A DNA stretch of 64,000 nucleotides from Klenkia marina (GTDB taxonomy: Bacteria; Actinomycetota; Actinomycetes; Mycobacteriales; Geodermatophilaceae). The DNA is taken from assembly GCF_900101025.1 (NCBI RefSeq), contig NZ_FMUH01000004.1, positions 248,001 to 312,000 on the forward strand, read 5' to 3'. Below are positions 21,562 to 36,247 of the stretch, piece by piece; position 1 is the first letter of the stretch, and each line of letters starts with the position of its first letter. A program made the position numbers and the translations under genes. Below the pieces are notes generated by a model. It saw only the letters and a list, made by a program, of their open reading frames with translations. It was not told the origin of the DNA and did no database searches.

Positions 21562-24249
21562 GTGGACCGCATCCGGCGCAGGACAGCACTCGTGGCAGTG
21601 CTGTTGCTCCTCGCGCTCTGCGGCGTCGCCCTGCTGCCCGCCGACCTGCGCCGGCCGGTCGCCGACGCGGTCGTGCTGGTCGCCGCGGTGCTCGCCGCCG
21701 TCGGCGTCGCCCGGGCCGGACGGCGCACCTGCCGGGTCGGGCGGGGCTGGCGGCTGGTCGCCCTGGCCATCGCCCTGGGGGTGGCCGCCACGGTGGCCGC
21801 CGAGGTGGTCTCGCCGCACCCGGGCGGGGCCGACCCCGCCCGCACCGCCGCCTCCGTGCTGCCCCACCTGGTCGGCGCCTGCGCCGTGCTCTCGTTGCTG
21901 GGCCGGACCCGGCTGCGCGCCGGCGGGGTGCGGCTGCTGGTGGAGAGCACCCTCTTCTGCACCGCTGCCTTCGTCCTCGCCCAGGTCCTCGTGGTGGGCC
22001 CGCTGGTCCGCGAGCTGTCGCCGGGGCCGGCGTCCCGGTGGGCCCTGGAGGCCAGCTGCCTGGCCGCCACGCTGCTGCTCGGCTCCGGGCTCACCTTCGT
22101 CGCCGCGGCCGGCCACCGCCGTCGCACCACCGGCGCCACCACGCTGGCCGGCCTCGGGGCGCTGGCCGTGTCCAGCTGCCTGGGGCTGGTCGGCTCCGCG
22201 GGTGCCTTCGGCCCCGTCTCGCTGACCGGGCGCGCCCTGACGGTGGTCGGTCTGGCCCTGCTGTGCCTGGCCGCCGCCGGCGACCCCGGTGAGCGCCCGC
22301 ACCAGGGCCCCGCCGCCCCCGACGCCACCGCGGACGCCGCCGGCGAGGGCAGGCTGGTCCTCGGCATCACCCTGGCCGGCCAGCTGCTGCCGCACGCGGT
22401 GATGCTGACCGCAGCCGTGTCCCTGCTCGCCTCGTCCTTCCTCGTGGGCACGCCCACGCCGGCGGCCCTCGTCGCCGTCGCGCTGGGTCTGCTGCTCACG
22501 GCCGTGCACCGTGCCGTCGTCGTCGGCGAGGAGGTCCGCTTCGCCGGTCGGCTCGCCCGCAGCGAGGCGTGGTTCCGCAACCTGGTGCGCGCCAGCAGCG
22601 ACGCCGTCCTGGTGCTCGACGACGACCGCGTCGTCACGTGGGCCGCCCCTGCCCTGGCCGACCCCGCCGAGGCGGCCGGCCGGCCGCTGCTCGGGCGCCC
22701 GGTCACCGACCGCGTGCACCCGCAGGACGTCGAGACCGTGCGCGCCTGGCTGGCCGACGGCGACCACCGCGGGCCCGGTGGGCTGTGCAGCTTCCGGCTG
22801 CCCGCCGCCGACGGCAGCTGGCGGGCATGGGAGGCCGGCGTGACCGATCTGCGCTCGGACCCCTCGGTCGGGGCGCTCGTGCTGCACTGCCGCGACGTCA
22901 CCGTGCGGCTGCACGCCGAGGACCAGCTGCGTTCGCTGGCCTACGCCGACCCCGTCACCCGGTTGCCCAACCGGGCCGCCCACGTCATGGCCCTGACCGA
23001 GGAGCTCGCCGCAGCCGGCGACCAGCCGGCCGTGTCGCTGCTGCTGTTCGAGGTCGAGGGCCTCGACGACGCCCGGGAGAACATGGGGCGACACGTGGTC
23101 GACCTCGCGCTGGTCGAGGTCGGCCGGCGCCTGCGGGCCACGGTGCGGGCCGAGGACCTGGTCGCCCGGGTGGGCGCCGAGGTGTTCGCCGTGCTCGCCC
23201 ACGGGGAGGGCGACGAGCCCGACCGCGTCGCCGCCCGCTGCCTGACCGTGGTCGAGCAGCCGGTCGTGACCGAGCTGGGCCTCGTCGACCTCAGCGCGGC
23301 CGTGGGCCTGGTGCCCCTGGTCGCCGGGCTGACGGTGGACACCGTCCAGGACCGGGCCGAGCTGGCCGTGCGGGCGGCCGGGCTCGCCGGCCCCGGGCAG
23401 GTGCAGCGCTACGTCCCGACGCTGGGGGCCGCCCGAGACCGCCGCGAACGGCTGCGCGCCGACCTCGTCGGTGCCCGGGCCCGTGGTGAGCTGACTCTGG
23501 TGTGGCAGCCCGTGGTCGACCTGACCGCGCAGCGGGTCACCGGGGTCGAGGCGCTCGTCCGCTGGCAGCACCCCGAGTTCGGCGAGCTGGAGCCCGAGGA
23601 GTTCATCCCGCTGGCCGAGCGTGCCGGCCTGGTGGGGGACCTGCAGCGCTGGGTGTTCGCCGAGGCGATGACCGCCGCGGCGGCCCTGCCCGAGCACGGC
23701 GTCCCCCTGCAGCTGGGCGTCAACGTCTCGCCGGTGCACGTGGCCAGCGGCACGCTGGTGCGCGACGTCGCGGGCGCCCTGCGCGCCAGCGGCTTCCCGG
23801 CCCAGCGCCTCGTCGTCGAGCTGACCGGCTCCGCGGCTCCCGTCGAGGGCGCAGCCGTCGCCGCCGACCACGCCGCCCTGCGCCTCATGGGCGTGCACCT
23901 GGCCCTGGACGACTTCGGCGCCGGCTCCTCGTCGCTGGTCCAGCTCACCGGCACCCCGGTCGACGTCGTGAAGCTCGACCGCGGGCTCCTGGCCCGCGTC
24001 GACAAGGACCGGCAGGCACGGGCGCTGTGCGCCTCGGTGGTCGGCATCGGGCGCGACCTCGGCATCGACGTCGTCGCCGTGGGGATCGAGACCCCGAGCC
24101 AGCTGACCGCGCTGCGTGCCATGGGGTGCGCCTACGCCCAGGGTTTCCTGCTGTCCCGGCCGCTGACGCTGCCGGCGCTGGTGGCCCTGCTCGACGGCGA
24201 CGGGGGCCACCTGTGGCCGGGGCAGGTCGGCCGGGTCGGGACGGCCTGA
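21562..24249 (+). CDS. Membrane PAS-GGDEF-EAL protein with degenerate catalytic motifs
   Basis: 895 residues. The first 320 are 8 or more hydrophobic helices. A PAS domain begins at SEAWFRNLVRASSDAVLVLD. A GGDEF domain has the linker motif DPVTRLPNR, but the active-site motif reads VGAEVF at 537-542 instead of GGDEF. The EAL domain keeps E663 of EAL, the DD pair at 783-784 in LDDFGAGSSSL, VVKLDR and Q860 of QGFLLSRP, but the usual AEGVE motif is AVGIE (valine at 840). Synthesis of c-di-GMP is therefore unlikely and hydrolysis doubtful; a sensor or scaffold role is possible. The GTG at 21562 is chosen; one at 21592 is an alternative. Confidence 0.88.
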   Translation: MDRIRRRTALVAVLLLLALCGVALLPADLRRPVADAVVLVAAVLAAVGVARAGRRTCRVGRGWRLVALAIALGVAATVAAEVVSPHPGGADPARTAASVLPHLVGACAVLSLLGRTRLRAGGVRLLVESTLFCTAAFVLAQVLVVGPLVRELSPGPASRWALEASCLAATLLLGSGLTFVAAAGHRRRTTGATTLAGLGALAVSSCLGLVGSAGAFGPVSLTGRALTVVGLALLCLAAAGDPGERPHQGPAAPDATADAAGEGRLVLGITLAGQLLPHAVMLTAAVSLLASSFLVGTPTPAALVAVALGLLLTAVHRAVVVGEEVRFAGRLARSEAWFRNLVRASSDAVLVLDDDRVVTWAAPALADPAEAAGRPLLGRPVTDRVHPQDVETVRAWLADGDHRGPGGLCSFRLPAADGSWRAWEAGVTDLRSDPSVGALVLHCRDVTVRLHAEDQLRSLAYADPVTRLPNRAAHVMALTEELAAAGDQPAVSLLLFEVEGLDDARENMGRHVVDLALVEVGRRLRATVRAEDLVARVGAEVFAVLAHGEGDEPDRVAARCLTVVEQPVVTELGLVDLSAAVGLVPLVAGLTVDTVQDRAELAVRAAGLAGPGQVQRYVPTLGAARDRRERLRADLVGARARGELTLVWQPVVDLTAQRVTGVEALVRWQHPEFGELEPEEFIPLAERAGLVGDLQRWVFAEAMTAAAALPEHGVPLQLGVNVSPVHVASGTLVRDVAGALRASGFPAQRLVVELTGSAAPVEGAAVAADHAALRLMGVHLALDDFGAGSSSLVQLTGTPVDVVKLDRGLLARVDKDRQARALCASVVGIGRDLGIDVVAVGIETPSQLTALRAMGCAYAQGFLLSRPLTLPALVALLDGDGGHLWPGQVGRVGTA

Positions 24250-24291
24250 CCGTCGTCCCGACCCCCGTCTCGACCCCCGTCCCAAGCTGCG

Positions 24292-24306
24292 TCCCACTCA
24301 GTGGGA
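24292..24306. promoter_or_regulatory. Operator-like palindrome upstream of the ilvB promoter
   Basis: TCCCACT C AGTGGGA, a perfect 7-bp inverted repeat with a 1-nt centre, ends 8 nt before the -35 hexamer of the ilvB leader. The TCCCACT half-site recurs in the leuC/IclR intergenic region at 52721. It is probably a repressor or activator site. Confidence 0.6.
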
Positions 24307-24314
24307 AGTGGTGG

Positions 24315-24344
24315 TTGACGGTTCGTGTGCCGGCGGCGCACAGT
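24315..24344 (+). promoter_or_regulatory. Promoter of the ilvB leader
   Basis: TTGACG (24315-24320) and CACAGT (24339-24344) are separated by 18 nt. Transcription would begin about 6-7 nt later, at the GTG of the leader peptide, so the leader would be translated without a ribosome-binding site. Confidence 0.6.
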
Positions 24345-24350
24345 AGCCCC

Positions 24351-24386
24351 GTGCTGCGCCCCGTCCTCCTCGTAGTCATCGACTAG
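24351..24386 (+). CDS. ilvB leader peptide (attenuation)
   Basis: An 11-codon ORF beginning GTG: M-L-R-P-V-L-L-V-V-I-D, then TAG. Seven of its residues are Leu, Val or Ile, the products of the pathway. The codons are not all the favoured ones: GTA is used for one valine although it is rare here. A hairpin begins at the last base of the stop codon and a T-tract terminator follows before ilvB. Ribosome stalling at Leu/Val/Ile codons would read shortage of those aminoacyl-tRNAs, as is known for ilv leaders of other bacteria including Corynebacterium. Confidence 0.8.
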   Translation: MLRPVLLVVID

Positions 24387-24447
24387 CGCGTCGGTCCACC
24401 GACCGTCGCGCTCACCCCTCCGTGCCTGCTGGCACGAGGGGTTTTTT
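24386..24447 (+). terminator. ilvB attenuator: stop-codon hairpin plus T-tract terminator
   Basis: Hairpin 1 spans 24386-24411: GCGCG, a T-T mismatch, CGGTC, loop CACC and the complementary arm. Hairpin 2 spans 24414-24442: 12 pairs with one bulged C at 24420 and a TGCT loop, followed by six T residues at 24442-24447. The second is an unusually canonical intrinsic terminator for this genome. Mutually exclusive pairing was not evident by eye, so the exact switching mechanism is open. Confidence 0.8.
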
Positions 24448-24500
24448 GTTGGCCGCGTCCGCCCGCACACCCACCCCTCGTCCAGGGAGACCCGCACCAG

Positions 24501-27954
<3,454 letters not shown>

Positions 27955-27965
27955 TCCACGCACGC

Positions 27966-28000
27966 GAACGGCCCCGCACCCTGAGGGTGCGGGGCCGTTC
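27966..28000. terminator. Strong bidirectional terminator after ilvC
   Basis: A perfect 17-bp inverted repeat with a central G (GAACGGCCCCGCACCCT and its complement). It lies between ilvC and the convergent membrane-protein gene. Confidence 0.9.
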
Positions 28001-28013
28001 TGCGTGGTGGGTC

Positions 28014-28406
28014 TCAGCCCGCCCAGGCGCGGACCTCCGGACGCCGGACGCCGACCGCCACCCCGACCGCGAGGGTCAGCAGCAGCACCGACAGGACGTC
28101 GAACTGCCCGGCCAGCACGATCGCCAGCACCAGGTTGACCAGCCACACCGCGCAGAGCGCGAGCGACACGACCGACAGCGTGCGCGCCTCGACCCCGCGG
28201 TACAGGCGCACCGAGCCCAGCACCGTCGCCGAGGACAGCACGAGGTACAGGCCGCCGATCACGAAGGCGGTCACACTGCCGTTCAGCCCCAGCGTGAGGC
28301 CGTTCAGGCCGGGCAGCAGGCAGAAGACGGCCTGCAGGCCGGCCAGGGCCACCACGGCGACCGCGGCGGGGGGCACCCGCCCGGGGGAGCCGGGGGGCGG
28401 GGTCAC
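28014..28406 (-). CDS. Small four-helix membrane protein
   Basis: 130 residues with four hydrophobic helices (AAVAVVALAGLQAVFCLLPG, TAFVIGGLYLVLSSATVLGS, VSLALCAVWLVNLVLAIVLA, VLLLTLAVGVAVGV) and short charged ends. The GTG overlaps the stop of the preceding membrane-protein gene (GTGA), so they are coupled. No family was recognised and no function can be given. Confidence 0.75.
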   Translation of the reverse strand: MTPPPGSPGRVPPAAVAVVALAGLQAVFCLLPGLNGLTLGLNGSVTAFVIGGLYLVLSSATVLGSVRLYRGVEARTLSVVSLALCAVWLVNLVLAIVLAGQFDVLSVLLLTLAVGVAVGVRRPEVRAWAG

Positions 28407-29212
28407 CGGCCGCGTGCGGCGCGGTGCGCGGCGAAGAACTGGTTCGACGGGGCCAGGCACAGCAGCACCACGATGGCGACGGCGGCACCGAAGAACACCA
28501 GGCTCAGGACGACGTCGCCGCCGCTGGTCGAGCCGAACTCGTTGCCCAGGTTGGACAGGTTGCCCACCAGGCCGAAGCCGGTCGTGACGATCGAGATGGA
28601 CCCGGCGACGATGAGCATGACGCGGCTGCGGCCGGTCAGCGCCCACACCGAGCCCCAGATGGTGATGACCGTCCAGGCCAGGGCCAGGATGCCGACGACG
28701 ACCACGGCGCCGACGGCGGCACCCAGTGCGCCGCCCAGGAAGCTGCCGAGGCCGGGGACCTCGTCGTCCAGGCTGCGGGCGCCGCTGCCCGCACCGGCCA
28801 GGATGGCCCCGAAGATGATCAGCGCGCCGGAGACCAGGACGCCGATGGCGCCGAAGATGAACCCGAAGACCGACGCGGTGATGACGGCGCCGGGCTTGGC
28901 CGGGGCGGTCGGGCCGTAGCCGTAGGGCTGCGCGTAGCCGGGCTGGGCGTAGCCCGCCTGCGGGTACCCGCCCTGCGCGTACCCGCCCTGCACGTACCCG
29001 CCCTGCTGGTGGCCGCCCTGCGGGTACCCGCTCTGCTGGCCGTAGCCGTACTGCTGCGGCTGGGCGTAGGGGTCGGGCTGGGCGTAGGGGTCGGGCTGGG
29101 CCGAGCCGTAGGACTGCTGGGCGTCCTGCCCGGTCCACGAGGACCCCTCCGACGAGCTCGGTCCGTAGGGGGTCGTCTCCGACCGGCCGTGGTCGCCCTG
29201 GTGGTCGCTCAC
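28403..29212 (-). CDS. Membrane protein with Gln/Gly/Tyr-rich repeat N-terminus
   Basis: 269 residues. The first 115 or so are low-complexity: PDPYAQ repeats followed by QGGY/PQGGY-type repeats, with no hydrophobic segment, probably cytoplasmic and disordered. Four hydrophobic helices follow (AVITASVFGFIFGAIGVLVS to FFGAAVAIVVLLCLA), resembling small actinobacterial proteins with a Gly/Tyr/Pro-rich head. GGAGGAG lies 5 nt before the GTG at 29212. It is translationally coupled to the next membrane protein. The function is unknown. Confidence 0.75.
   Translation of the reverse strand: MSDHQGDHGRSETTPYGPSSSEGSSWTGQDAQQSYGSAQPDPYAQPDPYAQPQQYGYGQQSGYPQGGHQQGGYVQGGYAQGGYPQAGYAQPGYAQPYGYGPTAPAKPGAVITASVFGFIFGAIGVLVSGALIIFGAILAGAGSGARSLDDEVPGLGSFLGGALGAAVGAVVVVGILALAWTVITIWGSVWALTGRSRVMLIVAGSISIVTTGFGLVGNLSNLGNEFGSTSGGDVVLSLVFFGAAVAIVVLLCLAPSNQFFAAHRAARGR
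28918..29100 (-). repeat. Repeats coding the Gln/Gly/Tyr-rich head
   Basis: Imperfect 15-nt repeats encode QGGYx units. Two exact 18-nt copies (29062-29079 and 29080-29097) encode QPDPYA twice. The repeats keep reading frame. Confidence 0.7.
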
Positions 29213-29318
29213 TGGTCTCCTCCGCGCATGGGTCACCGGCGCGGGTGCGCGCCGGTGGTGGACCGCCAGGATGGCGGCCCGCCGGGGGAGGGGCAAGGAG
29301 GGCCCCACCAGCGGGTCC

Positions 29319-29324
29319 TAGGCT
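29319..29324 (+). promoter_or_regulatory. -10 element of serA, likely leaderless
   Basis: TAGGCT ends 8 nt before the serA GTG, with no ribosome-binding site between them. It lies in the 120-nt divergent gap to the membrane-protein gene. Confidence 0.5.
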
Positions 29325-29332
29325 GTGCAGCC

Positions 29333-30934
29333 GTGACCACCCCTGCGCCCGTCGTCCTCATCGCGGAGGAACTCGCCCCCAGTGCCCTCGAGGTGCTCGG
29401 GTCGGAGTTCGAGATCCGGCACGTCGACGGTGCCGACCGTTCCGCGCTGCTGCCCGCGCTCGCCGACGCCGCCGCCGTGATGGTGCGCAGTGCCACCACG
29501 ATCGACGCCGAGGCCCTGGCCGCAGCGCCGAACCTCAAGGTCGTCGCCCGGGCCGGCATCGGGCTGGACAACGTCGACGTCCCGGCGGCCACCGCCCGCG
29601 GCGTGATGGTGGTCAACGCCCCCACCTCGAACATCGTCAGCGCCGCCGAGCACGCCGTGGCCCTGCTGCTGGCCGCCGCCCGGCACATCCCGGCCGCCGA
29701 CGCCTCGCTGCGCGAGGGCACGTGGAAGCGGTCGAAGTTCGGCGGCGTCGAGGTCTTCGAGAAGACCGTGGGCGTCGTGGGGCTCGGCCGCATCGGCGTC
29801 CTCGTGGCCCAGCGCCTGGCCGCCTTCGGCGTCACCCTCATCGCCTACGACCCCTACATCCAGCCCGGGCGCGCCGCCCAGCTCGGTGTGCGGCTGGTGT
29901 CGCTGGAGGAGCTGCTCCGCGAGTCCGACTTCATCACCATCCACCTGCCCAAGACCCCCGAGACGCTGGGGATGATCGGGGCCGAGGAGCTGGCCACGAC
30001 GAAGAAGGGCGTGATCATCGTCAACGCCGCCCGCGGCGGGCTGGTCGACGAGGCCGCCCTGGCCGACGCGCTGCGCTCGGGTCAGGTCGGCGCCGCGGGC
30101 ATCGACGTGTACGCCAAGGAGCCCTGCACCGACAGCCCGCTCTTCGGGCTGCCGAACGTCGCGGTGACCCCGCACCTGGGTGCCTCCACCACCGAGGCGC
30201 AGGACAAGGCCGGCACCGCGGTCGCGCGCAGCGTGCGGCTCGCGCTGCAGGGCGACTTCGTGCCCGACGCGGTCAACGTGCAGGCCGGCGGGGTCGTCGC
30301 CGAGGACGTGCGACCGGGTCTCCCGCTGGCCGAGAAGCTGGGCCGGGTCTTCACCGCGGTGGCCGGCGGTCTCGCGCAGTCGGTGTCGGTGCGCGTGCTG
30401 GGCAAGATCGCCGAGTACGACGTGTCGGTCGTGCAGCTGGCCGTGCTGCGAGGGGTGTTCTCCGACGTGGTCGAGGAGCAGGTCACCTACGTCAACGCCC
30501 CGCTGCTGGCCGAGGCGCGTGGTCTCGAGGTCGCCCTGGCCGCCGACGTCGAGAGCCCGCACTACCGCAACCTGATCAGCGTGCAGGGCGCGATGGCCGA
30601 CGGCACCGAGGTGACCGTGTCCGGCACGCTCTACGGCAAGAACCAGGTGCCCAAGCTGACCGAGGTCATGGGGTTCGAGATCGACCTCGAGGCCAAGGGA
30701 TACCTGCTGTTCTTCACCTACGCCGACCGGCCCGGCGTGGTCGGCACCGTCGGCGCCGCGCTGGGTGCCGCCGGGATCAACATCGCCGGCGCGCAGGTCA
30801 GCCGCACCACCCAGGGCGGCGACGCGTTGATGGCCGTCACCGTCGACAGCGAGGTGAGCGGTGAGCTGCTGGCCGACATCGCCGCGCAGATCGGTGCACG
30901 CGAGGCCCGGGCGGCCGACCTCAACCCGGTCTGA
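29333..30934 (+). CDS. serA: D-3-phosphoglycerate dehydrogenase
   Basis: 533 residues, the long actinobacterial type. It oxidises 3-phosphoglycerate with NAD, the first step of serine synthesis. The catalytic and Rossmann domains include ARAGIGLDNVDVPAAT, VVGLGRIGVLVAQRL, NAARGGLVDEAAL and TPHLGASTTEAQ. An intervening ASB domain (about 320-450) and a C-terminal ACT domain starting FFTYADRPGVVGTVG allow feedback by serine. The GTG start fits the conserved N-terminus VVLIAEELAPSAL. It stands alone between ilvC and leuB, as in M. tuberculosis. Confidence 0.97.
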   Translation: MTTPAPVVLIAEELAPSALEVLGSEFEIRHVDGADRSALLPALADAAAVMVRSATTIDAEALAAAPNLKVVARAGIGLDNVDVPAATARGVMVVNAPTSNIVSAAEHAVALLLAAARHIPAADASLREGTWKRSKFGGVEVFEKTVGVVGLGRIGVLVAQRLAAFGVTLIAYDPYIQPGRAAQLGVRLVSLEELLRESDFITIHLPKTPETLGMIGAEELATTKKGVIIVNAARGGLVDEAALADALRSGQVGAAGIDVYAKEPCTDSPLFGLPNVAVTPHLGASTTEAQDKAGTAVARSVRLALQGDFVPDAVNVQAGGVVAEDVRPGLPLAEKLGRVFTAVAGGLAQSVSVRVLGKIAEYDVSVVQLAVLRGVFSDVVEEQVTYVNAPLLAEARGLEVALAADVESPHYRNLISVQGAMADGTEVTVSGTLYGKNQVPKLTEVMGFEIDLEAKGYLLFFTYADRPGVVGTVGAALGAAGINIAGAQVSRTTQGGDALMAVTVDSEVSGELLADIAAQIGAREARAADLNPV

Positions 30935-30949
30935 CCCCACCTGCACGCC

Positions 30950-30992
30950 GACGACGGCGCCGACCCCCACCCCGGGGGTCGGCGCCGTCGTC
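30950..30992 (+). terminator. Strong terminator after serA
   Basis: A 19-bp perfect stem (GACGACGGCGCCGACCCCC and its complement) with a 5-nt loop, 15 nt after the stop. It opens a 382-nt gene-free stretch (30935-31316). Confidence 0.9.
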
Positions 30993-31074
30993 GTCGGTGG
31001 GCCCAGCGGACGGGCGGCCGACGGCCAGGTGACTGCCAGGGGGACATCGCTCAGCGGTGAGGCACTCTGCGTCC

Positions 31075-31114
31075 GGAGCAACCTGGTTGCTCCATCTGCG
31101 TGACCGGTTGCTCC
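31075..31114. promoter_or_regulatory. Repeated operator-like sites upstream of the subtilase gene
   Basis: GGAGCAACC (31075-31083) and its complement GGTTGCTCC (31085-31093) form a 9-bp inverted repeat with a 1-nt centre. A second GGTTGCTCC is at 31106-31114, exactly 21 nt, two helical turns, further on. The rest of the 30935-31316 gap holds the serA terminator and no ORF that I believe. A regulator of the peptidase gene probably binds here; which one is unknown. Confidence 0.55.
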
Positions 31115-31316
31115 GGGTGGACGGGTCCGACGCAGTCCGTCACGCATCCGTCACGTGCATCGGTCATCTGCGCCGAACGGCCGCACCCAACTGGGCCGAA
31201 CGGGTCATGGTCCGAAGCGTTGCTCACGACCAGCGTGGACATCCTCGGCGCCGGTCGTGCAGGCGGGGACCCGGCGCCGTCCTCCCGATCCAGTTCACCG
31301 TCGAACAGGGGTGCAC

Positions 31317-34910
<3,594 letters not shown>

Positions 34911-34924
34911 TCCACCGCACGGCA

Positions 34925-34968
34925 CACCGGCACCCCCCGCGACGCACCACCTGCGGGGGGTGCCGGTG
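34925..34968 (+). terminator. Terminator after the subtilase gene
   Basis: A 16-bp perfect stem (CACCGGCACCCCCCGC and its complement) with a 12-nt loop, 14 nt after the stop. Confidence 0.85.
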
Positions 34969-35001
34969 CGTCCGGGTGCCGGTGGGCCGGGAGCGGGGCA
35001 C

Positions 35002-35007
35002 TAACCT
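35002..35007 (+). promoter_or_regulatory. -10 element of leuB, likely leaderless
   Basis: TAACCT ends 8 nt before the leuB ATG. No ribosome-binding site is present. Confidence 0.5.
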
Positions 35008-35015
35008 CTCGTCCC

Positions 35016-36038
35016 ATGCGCCTGGCAGTGATCCCTGGAGACGGCATCGGCCCCGAGGTGGTGGCCGAGGGCCTCAAGGTCCTGGGCGAGGTCGCCCCCG
35101 ACGTCGAGGCCACCCACTACGACCTGGGCGCGGCCCGGTGGCAGCGCACCGGCGAGCTGCTGCCCGACAGCGTGCTCGACGAGCTGCGCGGGCACGACGC
35201 GATCCTGCTCGGCGCGGTCGGTGACCCGGGGGTGCCCTCGGGCATCCTCGAGCGCGGCCTGCTGCTCAAGCTGCGCTTCGAGCTCGACCACCACGTCAAC
35301 CTGCGCCCGGCCAAGCTCTACGACGGCGTCACCGGACCGCTGGCCGCGCCCGGCGAGGTCGACATGGTGTGCGTCCGAGAGGGCACCGAGGGGCCCTACG
35401 TGGGCAACGGCGGCGTGCTGCGCCGCGACACCCCGCACGAGCTGGCCACCGAGGTCAGCCTCAACACCGCCTTCGGCGTCGAGCGGGTCGTGCGCTACGC
35501 CTTCGAGAAGGCCGTGGCCCGCCCGCGCAAGCACCTCACGCTGGTGCACAAGACCAACGTGCTCACCCACGCCGGGTCGCTCTGGTCGCGCACGGTCGAG
35601 GAGGTCTCGACCGAGTTCCCCGAGATCACCGTGGCCTACCAGCACGTCGACGCGGCGTCGATGTTCTTCGTCACCGACCCCGGCCGGTACGACGTGATCG
35701 TCACCGACAACCTGTTCGGCGACATCATCAGCGACATCGCCGCCGCCGTCACCGGGGGCATCGGCCTGGCCGCCAGCGGCAACATCGACGCCTCGGGCAC
35801 GAACCCCTCGATGTTCGAGCCCGTGCACGGCTCGGCCCCCGACATCGCCGGCCAGGGCATCGCCGACCCCACCGCCACGGTGCTGTCGGTCGGGCTGCTG
35901 CTGGACCACCTGGGCCGCCCCGAGCAGGCCCGCAAGGTCAACGCCGCCGTCGCCTTCGACCTGTCCACCCGCGACGCGGGCCAGCCGTTGCGCACCGCCG
36001 AGGTCGGCGACCGCCTGGCCGCCCTCGCCGGCGGCTGA
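35016..36038 (+). CDS. leuB: 3-isopropylmalate dehydrogenase
   Basis: 340 residues. It oxidatively decarboxylates 3-isopropylmalate with NAD in leucine synthesis, and related enzymes also take 3-methylmalate, which would suit the citramalate route of the cimA product encoded next. Signatures are [17 protein letters not shown], the substrate loop around [13 protein letters not shown], and [20 protein letters not shown]. The downstream [16 protein letters not shown] is the cofactor loop. It has its own promoter and two hairpins after the stop, so it is not cotranscribed with cimA in any obvious way. Confidence 0.97.
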   Translation: MRLAVIPGDGIGPEVVAEGLKVLGEVAPDVEATHYDLGAARWQRTGELLPDSVLDELRGHDAILLGAVGDPGVPSGILERGLLLKLRFELDHHVNLRPAKLYDGVTGPLAAPGEVDMVCVREGTEGPYVGNGGVLRRDTPHELATEVSLNTAFGVERVVRYAFEKAVARPRKHLTLVHKTNVLTHAGSLWSRTVEEVSTEFPEITVAYQHVDAASMFFVTDPGRYDVIVTDNLFGDIISDIAAAVTGGIGLAASGNIDASGTNPSMFEPVHGSAPDIAGQGIADPTATVLSVGLLLDHLGRPEQARKVNAAVAFDLSTRDAGQPLRTAEVGDRLAALAGG

Positions 36039-36070
36039 TCCCTCGGCCCGCTCCGGCGAGCTGACCCCGC

Positions 36071-36139
36071 GGCCCGCCCCGGCGGGCGGGCCGAGCACCC
36101 GCGTGGGCGCGCACCCGTCGGCTGGGTGTGCGCCCACGC
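36071..36139 (+). terminator. Two hairpins after leuB
   Basis: The first pairs GGCCCGCCC (36071-36079) with 36084-36092. The second, 36101-36139, has a 10-bp stem GCGTGGGCGC continued by 6 inner pairs including one G-T, with a 7-nt loop. Confidence 0.75.
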
Positions 36140-36176
36140 GGCTGTCGGGCCCCGCGACGTGGCGCACACGCGCCGC

Positions 36177-36206
36177 TTGCCCGGCGCGGCACGGGGGTGT
36201 CATCAT
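36177..36206 (+). promoter_or_regulatory. Candidate promoter of the cimA leader
   Basis: TTGCCC (36177-36182) and CATCAT (36201-36206) are 18 nt apart. The leader ATG is 8 nt after the -10, the same spacing seen at ilvD, ligA, serA, leuB and ddl. Confidence 0.45.
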
Positions 36207-36214
36207 CTGCGGCG

Positions 36215-36247
36215 ATGCACACCACCGGCACGATCATCATCGCCTAG
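36215..36247 (+). CDS. cimA leader peptide (attenuation)
   Basis: A 10-residue ORF: M-H-T-T-G-T-I-I-I-A, then TAG. It has three consecutive Ile codons directly before the penultimate codon and three Thr codons. Isoleucine is the end product of the citramalate pathway and threonine is the alternative source of 2-ketobutyrate. The 3' end (ATCGCCTAGCGCG) is almost the same as that of the ilvB leader (ATCGACTAGCGCG). A hairpin starts at the stop codon and a T-tract terminator follows. An additional 7-bp pairing GGCGATG/CATCGCC (36211-36217 with 36238-36244) encloses the start codon. Confidence 0.75.
   Translation: MHTTGTIIIA

Noticed and set aside
19773-22901. 1042-residue minus-strand ORF across ilvD and the GGDEF/EAL gene
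   Set aside because: It is antisense to two well-supported genes and has Arg/Ala/Ser-rich composition without any motif. Long antisense frames are expected at this GC content.
24387-24500. T-box riboswitch before ilvB
   Set aside because: There is no GGGTGGNACCGCG-type T-box sequence or specifier stem; a leader peptide explains the region better.
28918-29100. CRISPR-like repeats
   Set aside because: The repeats are 15-18 nt, contiguous and in frame inside a coding region, with no spacers.
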